A DNA stretch of 64,000 bases from an uncultured Lachnospiraceae bacterium (lineage in GTDB: Bacteria; Bacillota; Clostridia; Lachnospirales; Lachnospiraceae). Positions 8,113 to 16,858 of this stretch are shown here, piece by piece. Under the pieces are notes generated by a model, which was not told where the DNA came from, ran no database searches, and was given only the letters and a program-made list of their open reading frames with translations. The position numbers were made by a program, and so were the translations under genes. Location of the stretch: contig CAJLRL010000010.1 of the NCBI GenBank assembly GCA_905209075.1, forward strand, positions 1 through 64,000, written 5' to 3'. Numbering within the stretch: position 1 is the stretch's first letter; every line of letters starts with the position of its first letter.

Positions 8113-9552
8113 ATGAAATTTCAAGATAGATTTATAAAAAAAATAGGAGCAGCTATATTATCAACATCAATTATTGCGATATCTTTGATAATGGCACCAA
8201 TTAAAGTAAATGCGGATCAGGCATGGCCGGAAGGACCAGAGATAGCATCTCCATGTGCTGTTGTGATGGAGGTCAATACAGGAACAGTATTATATGAAAA
8301 AAATCCACATGAAAAACATTATCCGGCGAGTATAACAAAGATTCTAACAACATACCTTGCGATCAAAAATTGTGATATGGATGAAAAAGTGGTGTTTTCA
8401 GCCGATGCCGTTTTCAAAAATGAGGGTGACACATCAAATATATCAAGAGATCTTTATGAAGAAATGACGATGGAGCAGACGTTGTATGCAGTTATGCTCG
8501 AATCGGCAAATGAATGTGCATATGCAGCGGCAGAACATACGGGTCAGAAGCTTGGAGGAGATTACAGTACATTCGTAGATCTCATGAACAAAACAGCAGC
8601 AGACTTAGGATGTACGGATACACACTTTAACAATGCGAACGGACTTCCGGATGAAAATCACTATACGAGTGCTTATGATATGGGACTTATAGGTTGTGCT
8701 GCTTACAAGAATGAGGAATTTAAAAAGATCACATCCACAAAAACATACACAATACCGCCTACTAATAAACATTCAACAGAGACACCTCTTAATAATCATC
8801 ATGCCTTGCTGCACAAGTATAGGCAGTCAACACAATATGTCAATCCATATTGCACAGGAGGAAAAACCGGATTTACAAAGGTGGCAAACAGTACACTTGT
8901 CACTTTTGCAGAGAAAGATGGACTGACACTATGTATTGTGATAATGAATACGGATTCGCCTAACCACTGGATCGATACAAACAAGCTTATTGATTATTGT
9001 TTTAGTAATTTTAAGGCGCTTAATATTGCAGAGAACGAAGCAGATGTAGCAAAAAGCGAGGAAGAAAATCTTGGGGTGCTCAATAGCAATAAGATGTATG
9101 CGGAAATGTCAAGTGCATACATTACAATGCCAATAACAGCAGAATTCAGCGATGCAAAGAAAGAAGCAATGGACAAGACAGATGAAGGGGCTTTGGCGAC
9201 CGTAGAGTACACATATGCAGATCATATAGTCGGAAAAGTAAATCTTGTAAAATCAGATGCAAAAGTTGATTTGAGTTACTTTAATAATTCAACAAAAAAT
9301 GAAAAATCTGATATTATAAAAATAAAACCATTTTATATATTCGCAGTTTTGTTTATTATAGCATTTATTATCGCAGCTGTGATCGTGGGGCGCAAAATAA
9401 GTGATAACTTCTATGTACTGCGTCATAATATTTCTGTAAAAAAAGAACAGAAAGAAAGATTCAGGATACAGAAGAAAAAACGCAGACGAAGGAAAAAATA
9501 TGAACTGTCATTCAAAGAAAAAACAAAGAACGACAGGAAATTATGGAAATAA
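8113..9552 (+). CDS. dacF: D-alanyl-D-alanine carboxypeptidase (penicillin-binding protein)
   Basis: A 479-residue S11-family DD-carboxypeptidase that trims the terminal D-Ala from peptidoglycan stem peptides outside the membrane. A signal peptide covers about residues 8-35. The three active-site motifs are S73-I-T-K76, S131-A-N133 and K251-T-G253. After the PBP5-like C-terminal domain comes a membrane helix (about 415-440) and then a strongly basic cytoplasmic tail of about 45 residues with long Lys/Arg runs, so the protein is a transmembrane rather than an amphipathic-helix-anchored form. Start ATG 8113 follows ACGGAGAAAAA; a TTG 48 bases upstream is less likely. The basic tail may bind phospholipid or nucleic acid; that is inference. 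Confidence 0.92.
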   Translation: MKFQDRFIKKIGAAILSTSIIAISLIMAPIKVNADQAWPEGPEIASPCAVVMEVNTGTVLYEKNPHEKHYPASITKILTTYLAIKNCDMDEKVVFSADAVFKNEGDTSNISRDLYEEMTMEQTLYAVMLESANECAYAAAEHTGQKLGGDYSTFVDLMNKTAADLGCTDTHFNNANGLPDENHYTSAYDMGLIGCAAYKNEEFKKITSTKTYTIPPTNKHSTETPLNNHHALLHKYRQSTQYVNPYCTGGKTGFTKVANSTLVTFAEKDGLTLCIVIMNTDSPNHWIDTNKLIDYCFSNFKALNIAENEADVAKSEEENLGVLNSNKMYAEMSSAYITMPITAEFSDAKKEAMDKTDEGALATVEYTYADHIVGKVNLVKSDAKVDLSYFNNSTKNEKSDIIKIKPFYIFAVLFIIAFIIAAVIVGRKISDNFYVLRHNISVKKEQKERFRIQKKKRRRRKKYELSFKEKTKNDRKLWK

Positions 9553-9568
9553 TAAAATAACGACAAAT

Positions 9569-9603
9569 ATATACGATAAAAATGTCGTATAGAAATATAC
9601 GAC
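9569..9603. promoter_or_regulatory. Inverted-repeat operator upstream of the AbiE-like pair
   Basis: GTCGTATA (9584-9591) and TATACGAC (9596-9603) form a perfect 8-bp inverted repeat with a GAAA spacer, preceded by a third half-site TATACGA at 9570-9576. It lies 50 bases before the AbiEi-like start. AbiEi antitoxins are known to bind inverted repeats in their own promoter region. Confidence 0.6.
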
Positions 9604-9652
9604 CATGCAGAAAAACAGATAAATTGTCAGATAATTTATGCGGGGTAGATTT

Positions 9653-10258
9653 ATGAATGAACAGGAAGTTGAAAATATCATAAAAAAACAGATGGAAGAA
9701 AACCATGGTATAGTCAAGAAGGAAGTACTGACAAAGCAGGGGATTGATTACAGGAGAATAAACCAGCTTGTAAAAGACGGTAAACTTGCCCGTATAAAAA
9801 ACGGATATTATACAGACCGCATAGATGACTTTTCTGAGGATGCACTTGTGGCTGCATTATTTCCGGACGCTAAATTATGTATGGAAAGTGCGCTATATGC
9901 TTATGGATATATTAAGGAAAAGCCTTATGGATGGACTATTGCAGTAGACAAGAATACATCAAAAGCAAGATTTAAAATGGATTATCCAAAGATAATACCA
10001 TTTTATACGGAACCGGAAGTGTTAGGTCTGGGCGCCACAACGATAGAATTTAATGGAAATACGTTTGGTATCTACGATAAAGAAAGGCTTATATGCGACT
10101 GTCTAAAATATGAGTCGAAAATGGAGCATGATGATTTTAAATCTGCTATACAATCATATATAGCAGATGATGAGAAAGATATCTCGGTTCTTATGGATTA
10201 TGCAAGACTGCGTAAAGTCGTGAAAAAAGTGCAGAGTCTCATAGGAGTATGGTTGTAG
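9653..10258 (+). CDS. AbiEi-like antitoxin/transcriptional regulator
   Basis: A 201-residue protein resembling the type IV toxin-antitoxin AbiEi antitoxin. The N-terminal ~70 residues form a winged helix (IVKKEVLTKQGIDYRRINQL, then LARIKNGYYTD, the typical 'R-x-x-x-G-x-Y' wing). The rest (about 75-200) is the AbiEi C-terminal domain, with KERLICDCLKY matching the conserved 'x-R-T-I-x-D' element. Start ATG 9653 follows CGGGGTAG; an ATG at 9638 would add five residues. It overlaps the next gene by about 10 bases, as antitoxin-toxin pairs do. Expected role: autorepression through the upstream operator and neutralisation of the partner. Confidence 0.8.
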   Translation: MNEQEVENIIKKQMEENHGIVKKEVLTKQGIDYRRINQLVKDGKLARIKNGYYTDRIDDFSEDALVAALFPDAKLCMESALYAYGYIKEKPYGWTIAVDKNTSKARFKMDYPKIIPFYTEPEVLGLGATTIEFNGNTFGIYDKERLICDCLKYESKMEHDDFKSAIQSYIADDEKDISVLMDYARLRKVVKKVQSLIGVWL

Positions 10259-11094
10259 TGAAAGTGGATTTTAAGAAGATTTGTGAAGAATATAATATGT
10301 CATATTCTGATGCATTATGGAGGTATGTATCGGAGGATTTTTTATGGAGAATAAGGGCAAATAATCTGGAGGAGGTTTTGTGGCTTACCAAACCTCAATT
10401 CAAAGAGTGCGAAAGACTTACCCTATATTATGTAGAAAGCAGGACAAGCAAAAAAGCAGGAAGTCCACAGGAAATCCTTGATAATAAAATTCTTGGAAAC
10501 AAAGAAGTAAATAGCAGAAGTGACATAAGATGGAGCGGTTATCAGAAAGAAAACATATGGATTCTAAAAGCAAAGGTAAATGATACGGAAATTCCTTTTT
10601 CTGTGAAAATAATAGTATTGTCAGAGGAAAAGGCCGGAGTACATTCCACAACAGAATTTACAGCGTTAAACCATTCGCATAAAAATATTAAACTGTATTC
10701 ATATTCACCGGAATCTATTCTTGCAGATCTGATTTTTGAGATAATGGAAAAGCTTGAGCTTATAGGAAGCATGGAGAGTTATGTATCCGTATATTTAATT
10801 CTAAAGAACAGTTCAATAAGCGGAAGACATATTGTTGATATATTGAAGGAGCATGCTTTAGAAAAGCCTAAGGTTGTTTCATACAGGCGTTTGGAACAGA
10901 TAAAAGGCTATATGGACTATGCTTATATGAGAAAAAGATGGGATAAGAGCTGTAAAAAGATGAACGTGGATGCAGCATGGGAAGATGCACTCGGCCTTAT
11001 AATAGGTTTTATTGAGCCGTTGTGGAATGCCTTGTGTGCTAATGAGATATTCTTTGATGACTGGATGCCGGAATTAGGAAGGTTTCTTGGATAA
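10249..11094 (+). CDS. AbiEii-like partner lacking the usual nucleotidyltransferase motif
   Basis: A 281-residue protein translated with the antitoxin gene. Position, size and parts of the sequence (VDFKKICEEYNMSYSDAL at the start; PFSVKIIVLSEE, then SYSPESILADLIFEIMEKL in the middle) correspond to AbiEii/DUF1814 nucleotidyltransferase toxins. But I cannot find the hallmark GG-T-A-L...R-S-x-D-x-D active-site motif; residues 23-60 in its place are WRIRANN... and ECERLTLYY. Either the active site has diverged or this is a non-catalytic descendant. ATG 10249 overlaps the upstream stop; a GTG at 10258 has the better-spaced AGGAG and may be the true start. Confidence 0.65.
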   Translation: MVVVKVDFKKICEEYNMSYSDALWRYVSEDFLWRIRANNLEEVLWLTKPQFKECERLTLYYVESRTSKKAGSPQEILDNKILGNKEVNSRSDIRWSGYQKENIWILKAKVNDTEIPFSVKIIVLSEEKAGVHSTTEFTALNHSHKNIKLYSYSPESILADLIFEIMEKLELIGSMESYVSVYLILKNSSISGRHIVDILKEHALEKPKVVSYRRLEQIKGYMDYAYMRKRWDKSCKKMNVDAAWEDALGLIIGFIEPLWNALCANEIFFDDWMPELGRFLG

Positions 11095-11097
11095 AAT

Positions 11098-12561
11098 ATG
11101 GAAAAAGAATTAATAGAAAATGCAAGATCAAATATTTACCCATTTCATATGCCTGGACATAAAAGGCGCAGAATGGATCAGATAAATCCGTATGATATAG
11201 ATATAACAGAGATAGAAGGCTTTGATAATCTGCATCATGCGGAAGGAATAATTAAAATTGCACAGACAGAGGCAGCAGAACTATACGAAGCAGATCATTC
11301 ATATTTTCTGATAAACGGGAGTACATGTGGGATACTGGCGGCGATTTCTGCAGCCACAGACAGAGGAGATAAAATACTTGTAGCCAGAAACTGTCACAAG
11401 GCAGTGTATCATGGTATATATCTGCGCCAGTTAAAACCTGTATACATTTATCCAGACATAACAAGGGCAGGGATCCAGGGACAGATCAGACCGGATGAAA
11501 TAGAGAAGGCATTAAACCAAGATCCTGATATAAAAGCCGTTTTTATCACTTCCCCTACATATGACGGGGTCGTTTCAGACATAGAGACTATAAGTGAAAT
11601 CGTTCATAAAAGGAAAATACCATTAATAGTAGACGAGGCACATGGAGCGCACTTTGGTTTTGGCGGGGGTTTTCCACAGAATGCAACAAAACTTGGGGCA
11701 GATGCGGTAATCTTAAGCCTGCACAAAACACTCCCGGCATTCACACAGACAGCGCTTCTTAATATATGCGGGACTTATATAGATCACAGGAAAATAGAAA
11801 AATTTCTAGGAATATATGAGACAAGCTCACCATCCTATGTGCTGATGAGCGGAATTGAAAGATGCATACACTATATAAAAGAAAATGGAGAACGTCCTTT
11901 CAAAGAGCTGAGGAATGATCTCGATGAGTTTTACAGTAAGACAAAGCTAAAAAACCTTAGGCTTGTGAAAAAAGAAGATTTTTCAATGGATGAGGCATAT
12001 GATTTTGATGAATCAAAGATCCTTATATTTACTGATAATGCAGGGATGAGTGGTCAGGTGCTACTGGAAAAATTATTGGGAGAATATCAGATACAGCTTG
12101 AGATGGCATCGGGAAACTATGCACTGGCTCTCTGCAGCATAATGGATACAAAAAAAGGTTTCGACAGGTTATCATATGCGCTTATGGATATAGATAAAAA
12201 AATCTCTGTGAATAAAAATAGTGTAAAAACAGGCTTATATGTGGATAACTTATCCCCAAAAACAGCATCCGGTGGAGAAGTTAAATTAAAAGCAGATATG
12301 TATCAGACTTTGTCAAAAAACATGGAAATATGTGATGCATATGAGAAAAGATGTACTCTTACAAGGCTGAGAGAAGCGGCAGGAAAAACAAGCGGCGTAT
12401 TTGTTTATCTGTATCCACCCGGAATACCACTGGCAGTACCCGGAGAAATCATAAATCAAAAGCTTGTTGATGACATATCTTATGCATTTGGCATGGGGAT
12501 AGAGGTTGATGGAATAACAGTTGGTGATACAGATGGAACACTATATATAGAAGCATTTTAA
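11098..12561 (+). CDS. Orn/Lys/Arg decarboxylase family, short form (YaaO-like)
   Basis: A 487-residue PLP enzyme of fold type I. The opening FHMPGHKR, the LINGSTCGILAA cofactor-binding loop, VDEAHGAHFGF with the PLP-binding Asp, and SLHKTLPAFTQTA containing the Schiff-base Lys are all typical of the Orn/Lys/Arg decarboxylases; the C-terminal domain of about 100 residues contains YPPGIPLAVPGE, a family signature. The large 'wing' domain of inducible decarboxylases is absent, as in Bacillus YaaO/SpeA. With aguA/aguB in the same window it would supply agmatine if it acts on arginine; substrate choice cannot be read from the sequence. It starts 3 bases after the toxin-like gene. Confidence 0.85.
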   Translation: MEKELIENARSNIYPFHMPGHKRRRMDQINPYDIDITEIEGFDNLHHAEGIIKIAQTEAAELYEADHSYFLINGSTCGILAAISAATDRGDKILVARNCHKAVYHGIYLRQLKPVYIYPDITRAGIQGQIRPDEIEKALNQDPDIKAVFITSPTYDGVVSDIETISEIVHKRKIPLIVDEAHGAHFGFGGGFPQNATKLGADAVILSLHKTLPAFTQTALLNICGTYIDHRKIEKFLGIYETSSPSYVLMSGIERCIHYIKENGERPFKELRNDLDEFYSKTKLKNLRLVKKEDFSMDEAYDFDESKILIFTDNAGMSGQVLLEKLLGEYQIQLEMASGNYALALCSIMDTKKGFDRLSYALMDIDKKISVNKNSVKTGLYVDNLSPKTASGGEVKLKADMYQTLSKNMEICDAYEKRCTLTRLREAAGKTSGVFVYLYPPGIPLAVPGEIINQKLVDDISYAFGMGIEVDGITVGDTDGTLYIEAF

Positions 12562-12642
12562 ATGGGCTGTGATCGTTGCTGGTCACACTGTCAGGTGTGA
12601 ACAACAACATATTAACACGATAGCTGCTTATTACACGCAGGT

Positions 12643-12671
12643 TTGACATACCGTGGATTGATATTTATACT
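12643..12671 (+). promoter_or_regulatory. Promoter of the gmk-yaaR-holB-ricT operon
   Basis: TTGACA (12643-12648), exactly 17 bases, TATACT (12666-12671): a near-consensus vegetative promoter in the 215-base gap after the decarboxylase gene, about 105 bases before the guanylate kinase start. Confidence 0.75.
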
Positions 12672-12776
12672 ATATATTGTGATATTGTAACTATTCAAAG
12701 CAGTTGATTTTAATGCGATATGCTCCGCTGCTGTGAGATAATGAACAGTTACATAATATTTTAGAAGGATTATAAC

Positions 12777-13373
12777 ATGGGCAGAATTTTTTGTGTAATG
12801 GGCAAAAGTGCGTCAGGCAAGGATTCTATTTTTAAAGAGCTGATGCATGATAAAAGCTTGAAACTGAAAAATATAGTTCCGTATACTACACGTCCTATAA
12901 GGGATGGCGAACAGGACGGAAAAGACTACATTTTTTGCACAGAAGCAGATGTACAAAGGCTTGAAAGCGAAAATAAAATAATAGAACTCAGAGAATATAA
13001 TACGGTATATGGAATCTGGAAATATTTCACGGTAGATGATGGGCAGATAGATCTGGATAAAAATAGTTATATTTTAATAGGTACATTGGAGACATATGTA
13101 AAAATATGCAGGTACTTTGGCAATGAAAAAGTAATTCCGATATATATAGAAGTAGAGGATGGCGAGAGGCTGATGCGTGCTATTTCCAGGGAAAAACAGC
13201 AGAAAGTACCTAAATACGAGGAAATGTGCCGCAGATTTCTGGCTGATTCATCAGACTTTTCAGATGAGAACTTAAAAAATGCAGGAATAAAACGAAGCTT
13301 CATAAATGCAGATATGCAGGACACTTTAAAAGAGATAAGAAGCTATATCACAGGAGAATTGCAATGGCAGTAA
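12777..13373 (+). CDS. Guanylate kinase-like protein
   Basis: A 198-residue nucleotide kinase. The P-loop GKSASGKD sits at residues 9-16, followed by PYTTRPIRDGEQDGKDYIF, the GMP-binding signature of guanylate kinases (Tyr, Thr-Arg-x-x-R, Gly-x-Asp-Tyr). The usual E-x-x-x-x-G-x-Y-G loop appears as ELREYNTVYGIWKYF, slightly altered. It occupies the place held by thymidylate kinase in the Bacillus yaaO-tmk-yaaR-holB order. In related clostridia a separate housekeeping gmk exists elsewhere, so this may be a paralogue; the window cannot settle that. It overlaps yaaR by 10 bases. Confidence 0.85.
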   Translation: MGRIFCVMGKSASGKDSIFKELMHDKSLKLKNIVPYTTRPIRDGEQDGKDYIFCTEADVQRLESENKIIELREYNTVYGIWKYFTVDDGQIDLDKNSYILIGTLETYVKICRYFGNEKVIPIYIEVEDGERLMRAISREKQQKVPKYEEMCRRFLADSSDFSDENLKNAGIKRSFINADMQDTLKEIRSYITGELQWQ

Positions 13374-13804
13374 AGGTTAATGAGATAAATCAGGTAACCC
13401 AGATACCGGATGCGCAAAAGGTTGTATCAGGTGATGGTTCATTTAAATTTACACTTGCAAGTGCTATAACTGATGCTGATCTTCAGGCAAAAGTAGATGA
13501 ACTGATGAATGATATAACTGCGCAGGGAAACAGACTTGCGCAGCACATGGATATAAGAGATATGAAAAAATACCGGGGGCTTATCAAAGATTTCTTAAAT
13601 GAAGTAGTTTACCGTTCCCACAAGTTCTCAAGAGAGAATTTCCTAGATAGAAAAGGACGGCACAGAGTTTACGGGATAATAAGGCTTATCGATTCAAATC
13701 TTGATGAACTGGCAAGTGAGCTTGTGTCAGATGAAAAAGATCACATATCTATATTAAGTAAAATCGGGGAAATAGAAGGTCTTTTACTGGATATTTTCAC
13801 GTAA
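13364..13804 (+). CDS. yaaR: YaaR family protein (DUF327)
   Basis: A 146-residue helical cytoplasmic protein. Size, neighbours and the core YRGLIKDFLNEVVYRSHKF...KGRHRVYGIIRLID identify the YaaR/DUF327 family, found next to holB and ricT across Firmicutes. Its molecular function is not established. It overlaps the kinase gene by 10 bases and is followed 12 bases later by holB with an AAAGGAGG ribosome site between them, so translation is coupled within one operon. Confidence 0.9.
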   Translation: MAVKVNEINQVTQIPDAQKVVSGDGSFKFTLASAITDADLQAKVDELMNDITAQGNRLAQHMDIRDMKKYRGLIKDFLNEVVYRSHKFSRENFLDRKGRHRVYGIIRLIDSNLDELASELVSDEKDHISILSKIGEIEGLLLDIFT

Positions 13805-13816
13805 AGGAGGAGAAAT

Positions 13817-14806
13817 ATGGCAGGATTTAAAGATATAGTCGGACATGAACAGATAATAGAGCATCTGAAAACTGCTATAGAAATGGGAAAGGTATCACAC
13901 GCATATATACTAAACGGACCAGATCTTTCAGGTAAAATGATGATCGCAGAAGCATTCGCAAGAGCGCTTTTGTGTGAAAAACAAGATCCAGACGGATGCG
14001 GTGAATGTAGATCATGCAGGCAGTCGGATGACCGTAATAATCCGGATATAATATATGTAAAGCATGATAAACCAAATACTATATCCGTAGACGATATAAG
14101 GACGCAGCTCAATAACGATATCGTAATTAAACCATACAGCAATCAGTACAAAATATATATAGTCGACGAGGCAGAGAAAATGAACCAGCAGGCTCAGAAT
14201 GCATTACTTAAGACCATAGAGGAGCCGCCTGCATATGCAGTCATTATGCTGCTTACGACCAATGCCGACAGTTTTTTACAGACAATACGATCAAGATGTA
14301 TCACTTTGAATTTAAAGTCGGTAAAGAATGATGTAATAAAATCATATCTTATGACGGAAAAGAAAATTCCTGATTACCAGGCAGACGTGTGTGCAGCTTT
14401 TGCGCAGGGAGTTGTAGGAAAAGCTATAAAGCTTGCATCGTCAGATGATTTTAATGAATTAAAGGAATCAGCACTTTCACTTATAAAGAGGCTCGATGAC
14501 ATAGATTTATATGAAATGGGCGAGGCGATAAAGCAGATTTCGGACTATAAGCTCCAGGTGCAGGATTACTTTGACCTTATAACTGTCTGGTACAGAGATG
14601 TATTATATATGAAAGCAACAAATGATGTTAATGGGCTTATTTTCAAGGACGAAGTTTATGATATTAAAAAGCAGGCATCTAAACATTCGTATCATGGAAT
14701 AGAGACAATAATAGAGGCACTTGATAAGGCTAAGCTCAGAATTAACGCAAATGTCAATTTTGATCTGGTCATCGAATTATTGCTCATGACTATAAAGGAG
14801 AATTAG
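13817..14806 (+). CDS. holB: DNA polymerase III delta' subunit
   Basis: A 329-residue AAA+ clamp-loader subunit. N-terminal HAYILNGPDLSGKMMIA is the degenerate Walker A expected in delta'; the zinc-module cysteines are in the CGECRSC region; YIVDEAEKMNQQAQNALLKTIEEPP is the Walker B/arginine-sensor core, and SRC (in TIRSRCITL) is the clamp-loader motif carrying the trans-acting Arg. The C-terminal oligomerisation domain completes the normal length. It loads the beta clamp for the replicase. Gene order with yaaR upstream and ricT two bases downstream matches Firmicutes. Confidence 0.93.
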   Translation: MAGFKDIVGHEQIIEHLKTAIEMGKVSHAYILNGPDLSGKMMIAEAFARALLCEKQDPDGCGECRSCRQSDDRNNPDIIYVKHDKPNTISVDDIRTQLNNDIVIKPYSNQYKIYIVDEAEKMNQQAQNALLKTIEEPPAYAVIMLLTTNADSFLQTIRSRCITLNLKSVKNDVIKSYLMTEKKIPDYQADVCAAFAQGVVGKAIKLASSDDFNELKESALSLIKRLDDIDLYEMGEAIKQISDYKLQVQDYFDLITVWYRDVLYMKATNDVNGLIFKDEVYDIKKQASKHSYHGIETIIEALDKAKLRINANVNFDLVIELLLMTIKEN

Positions 14807-14807
14807 A

Positions 14808-16103
14808 ATGGTAAAAATAGTCGGAATTAGATTCAGAACAGCAGGAAAAATATATTATTTTGACCCGCTTGATTTTGAACTTGAGACAGCTATGCATGTA
14901 ATAGTAGAAACAGCAAGAGGCATTGAGATGGGAACAGTCCTCATTCCGCCAAAAGAAGTAGAAGACGATAAAGTAGTTTCAACTCTTAAGCCGGTCATTA
15001 GAATAGCAACAGATGAGGATGAGAAAATCATCAGTAAAAACAAAGACAAAGAAAAAGAAGCATTTGCTATATGCAAAGAAAAGATTATAAAACACGGATT
15101 AGAAATGAAGCTTGTCGATGCAGAATATACATTCGATAATAATAAACTTCTTTTCTATTTTACAGCAGATGGAAGAATTGACTTCAGGGATCTTGTGAAA
15201 GATCTTGCATCAGTTTTCAGGACAAGGATAGAGCTTCGCCAGATCGGTGTGAGGGATGAGACAAAGATGATGGGAGGGATCGGAATATGCGGACGGGCAT
15301 TATGCTGCAGTTCATACCTTTCCGACTTTGTCCCTGTATCTATAAAGATGGCAAAGGAACAGAATTTATCACTCAACCCTACGAAGATATCAGGTGTATG
15401 TGGAAGGCTTATGTGTTGCCTTAAATATGAGCAGGATACATACGAATACCTAAACAGCAGACTTCCTGCGGTAGGAGAGAAAGTTAATACTCCGGAAGGC
15501 ATTGTTGGAGAAGTCAAATCTATAAGTGTGCTCCGCCAGCTTGTAAAGGTAATAATAGATAATGGAGATGAAAAAGAACTCCGTGAGTACACAGTAGATG
15601 AGCTTAAATTAAAACCACGCCAGCGCAAGGATGTTAAGCTTACAGCAGAAGAAATTGCCGAGCTGAAGGGTCTTGAGGACAACGATTCCCCTGAAACAAC
15701 TGATGAAAACAGGAATCAGAGAAATGACAGAAGACGTGAAAGAAATGATAGAACTGAAAGAAATGACAGAACTGAAAGAAATGATAAAGCGGAAAGAAAC
15801 GACAGAACTGAAAAAAATGATAGAAGCGACAGGTACAGAAACGACTCAGGCAGGAATGATATAAATAAAAATAATACCAGCAAAGGTGATTTCAGGCGTG
15901 ATCATGAGGAAAGCCGCAGAAATGATGAAAATAACGAAGAAAATAATCATGTAAACGAGGAAAATCGTAAGCGCCAGAAAAACTATAACAAATATAATAA
16001 GAACAACAGATACAATAAAAATAGAAATAAAAACAGAGAGTATAGAAAAGACTCAGATTACAAAAAGAATTATGACAGAGAAAAGCAGGATGATAAACAG
16101 TAA
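14808..16103 (+). CDS. ricT: RicT/YaaT, PSP1-domain Fe-S protein with long charged tail
   Basis: A 431-residue PSP1-domain protein. The cysteine motifs GIGICGRALCCSSYL and GVCGRLMCCLKYEQ are those of YaaT (RicT), which with YmcA and YlbF forms an Fe-S-bearing complex controlling RNase Y processing and phosphorelay events in Bacillus (family knowledge). The conserved part ends around residue 285. Beyond it lies an unusual 145-residue hydrophilic tail made almost entirely of Arg, Asn, Asp, Glu, Lys and Tyr, including five tandem ERNDRT-type hexapeptides and a final Asn/Lys/Tyr-rich stretch. Such a tail suggests an intrinsically disordered RNA- or protein-binding region. The gene ends inside the next one. 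Confidence 0.9.
   Translation: MVKIVGIRFRTAGKIYYFDPLDFELETAMHVIVETARGIEMGTVLIPPKEVEDDKVVSTLKPVIRIATDEDEKIISKNKDKEKEAFAICKEKIIKHGLEMKLVDAEYTFDNNKLLFYFTADGRIDFRDLVKDLASVFRTRIELRQIGVRDETKMMGGIGICGRALCCSSYLSDFVPVSIKMAKEQNLSLNPTKISGVCGRLMCCLKYEQDTYEYLNSRLPAVGEKVNTPEGIVGEVKSISVLRQLVKVIIDNGDEKELREYTVDELKLKPRQRKDVKLTAEEIAELKGLEDNDSPETTDENRNQRNDRRRERNDRTERNDRTERNDKAERNDRTEKNDRSDRYRNDSGRNDINKNNTSKGDFRRDHEESRRNDENNEENNHVNEENRKRQKNYNKYNKNNRYNKNRNKNREYRKDSDYKKNYDREKQDDKQ
15738..15827 (+). repeat. Five tandem 18-nt repeats in ricT
   Basis: Five in-frame 18-base units, consensus GAAAGAAATGAYAGAACT, encode ERNDRT, ERNDRT, ERNDKA, ERNDRT and EKNDRS (residues 311-340 of RicT). Near-identity between units implies recent slippage or unequal crossing-over, so copy number probably varies among strains without breaking the frame. 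Confidence 0.85.
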
Positions 16104-16824
16104 TGAGCGTCTGGATGATCTTCATCGAAACGGATATTTCCTGATCCAGGATCCGCAGAAATTCTGCTTTGGAATTGATGCGGTGCTCTTATCGGATTAC
16201 GCAAAAGTAAAACGGGGAGAAAATGCCCTTGATCTTTGCACCGGAAACGGAATAATCCCGATACTTCTGGAAGCAAAAAATAATGGAAACCATTACAGCG
16301 GAATAGAAATACAGCCGGAATGTGCAGATATAGCAAAACGCAGTGTGGCATACAATGATCTTGAAGATAAGGTAACCATTGTAGAGGGAGATGTGTGTAA
16401 TGCATCTGATATATTCGGAAGAGAATCCATGGATGTAATAACTGTAAATCCCCCATACATGATCGGACAGCATGGAATAAAAAATGATGATGACGCAAAA
16501 ACGATAGCCCGCCATGAGGTAAAATGCACTTTAGACGACATAGTAAGGGAAAGTGCAAAAATATTAAAAAACGGTGGTCGTTTTTACATGGTCCACAGAC
16601 CATTCCGCCTTGTTGAGATATTTGCAACAATGACCAGATATCATATTGAGCCTAAAAGAATGCGTCTTGTACATCCCTATGCCGATAAGGAGCCCAATAT
16701 GGTTCTGATAGAAGGATTAAAGGGGGGCAAAAGCCGCATAACAATAGAAAAACCGCTTGTTGTTTATAAAGAGCAGAATGAATATACGGACGAAATATAC
16801 AGAATATATGGTTATGATGAGTGA
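16072..16824 (+). CDS. trmN6: tRNA1(Val) (adenine37-N6)-methyltransferase, TrmN6/YabB family
   Basis: A 250-residue Rossmann-fold methyltransferase. It begins with ERLDDL and FLIQDPQKFCFGIDAVLLSDYA, the start of YabB/YfiC-type N6-adenine methyltransferases; DLCTGNGIIPILL is the SAM motif I and NPPYM the catalytic (N/D)PPY motif. The reaction is N6-methylation of A37 in a tRNA. The N-terminus overlaps the end of ricT by 32 bases; an in-frame ATG at 16090 is an equally plausible start, as neither has a strong ribosome site. Its position before rsmI matches the conserved yabB-yazA-rsmI order. Confidence 0.87.
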   Translation: MTEKSRMINSNERLDDLHRNGYFLIQDPQKFCFGIDAVLLSDYAKVKRGENALDLCTGNGIIPILLEAKNNGNHYSGIEIQPECADIAKRSVAYNDLEDKVTIVEGDVCNASDIFGRESMDVITVNPPYMIGQHGIKNDDDAKTIARHEVKCTLDDIVRESAKILKNGGRFYMVHRPFRLVEIFATMTRYHIEPKRMRLVHPYADKEPNMVLIEGLKGGKSRITIEKPLVVYKEQNEYTDEIYRIYGYDE

Positions 16825-16858
16825 GTGTCTGATAATACAGTTATCAAAACAGTTACTA

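Noticed and set aside
15673..15864. 63-residue frame inside ricT
   Set aside because: Alternative-frame reading of the tandem repeats; no ribosome site.
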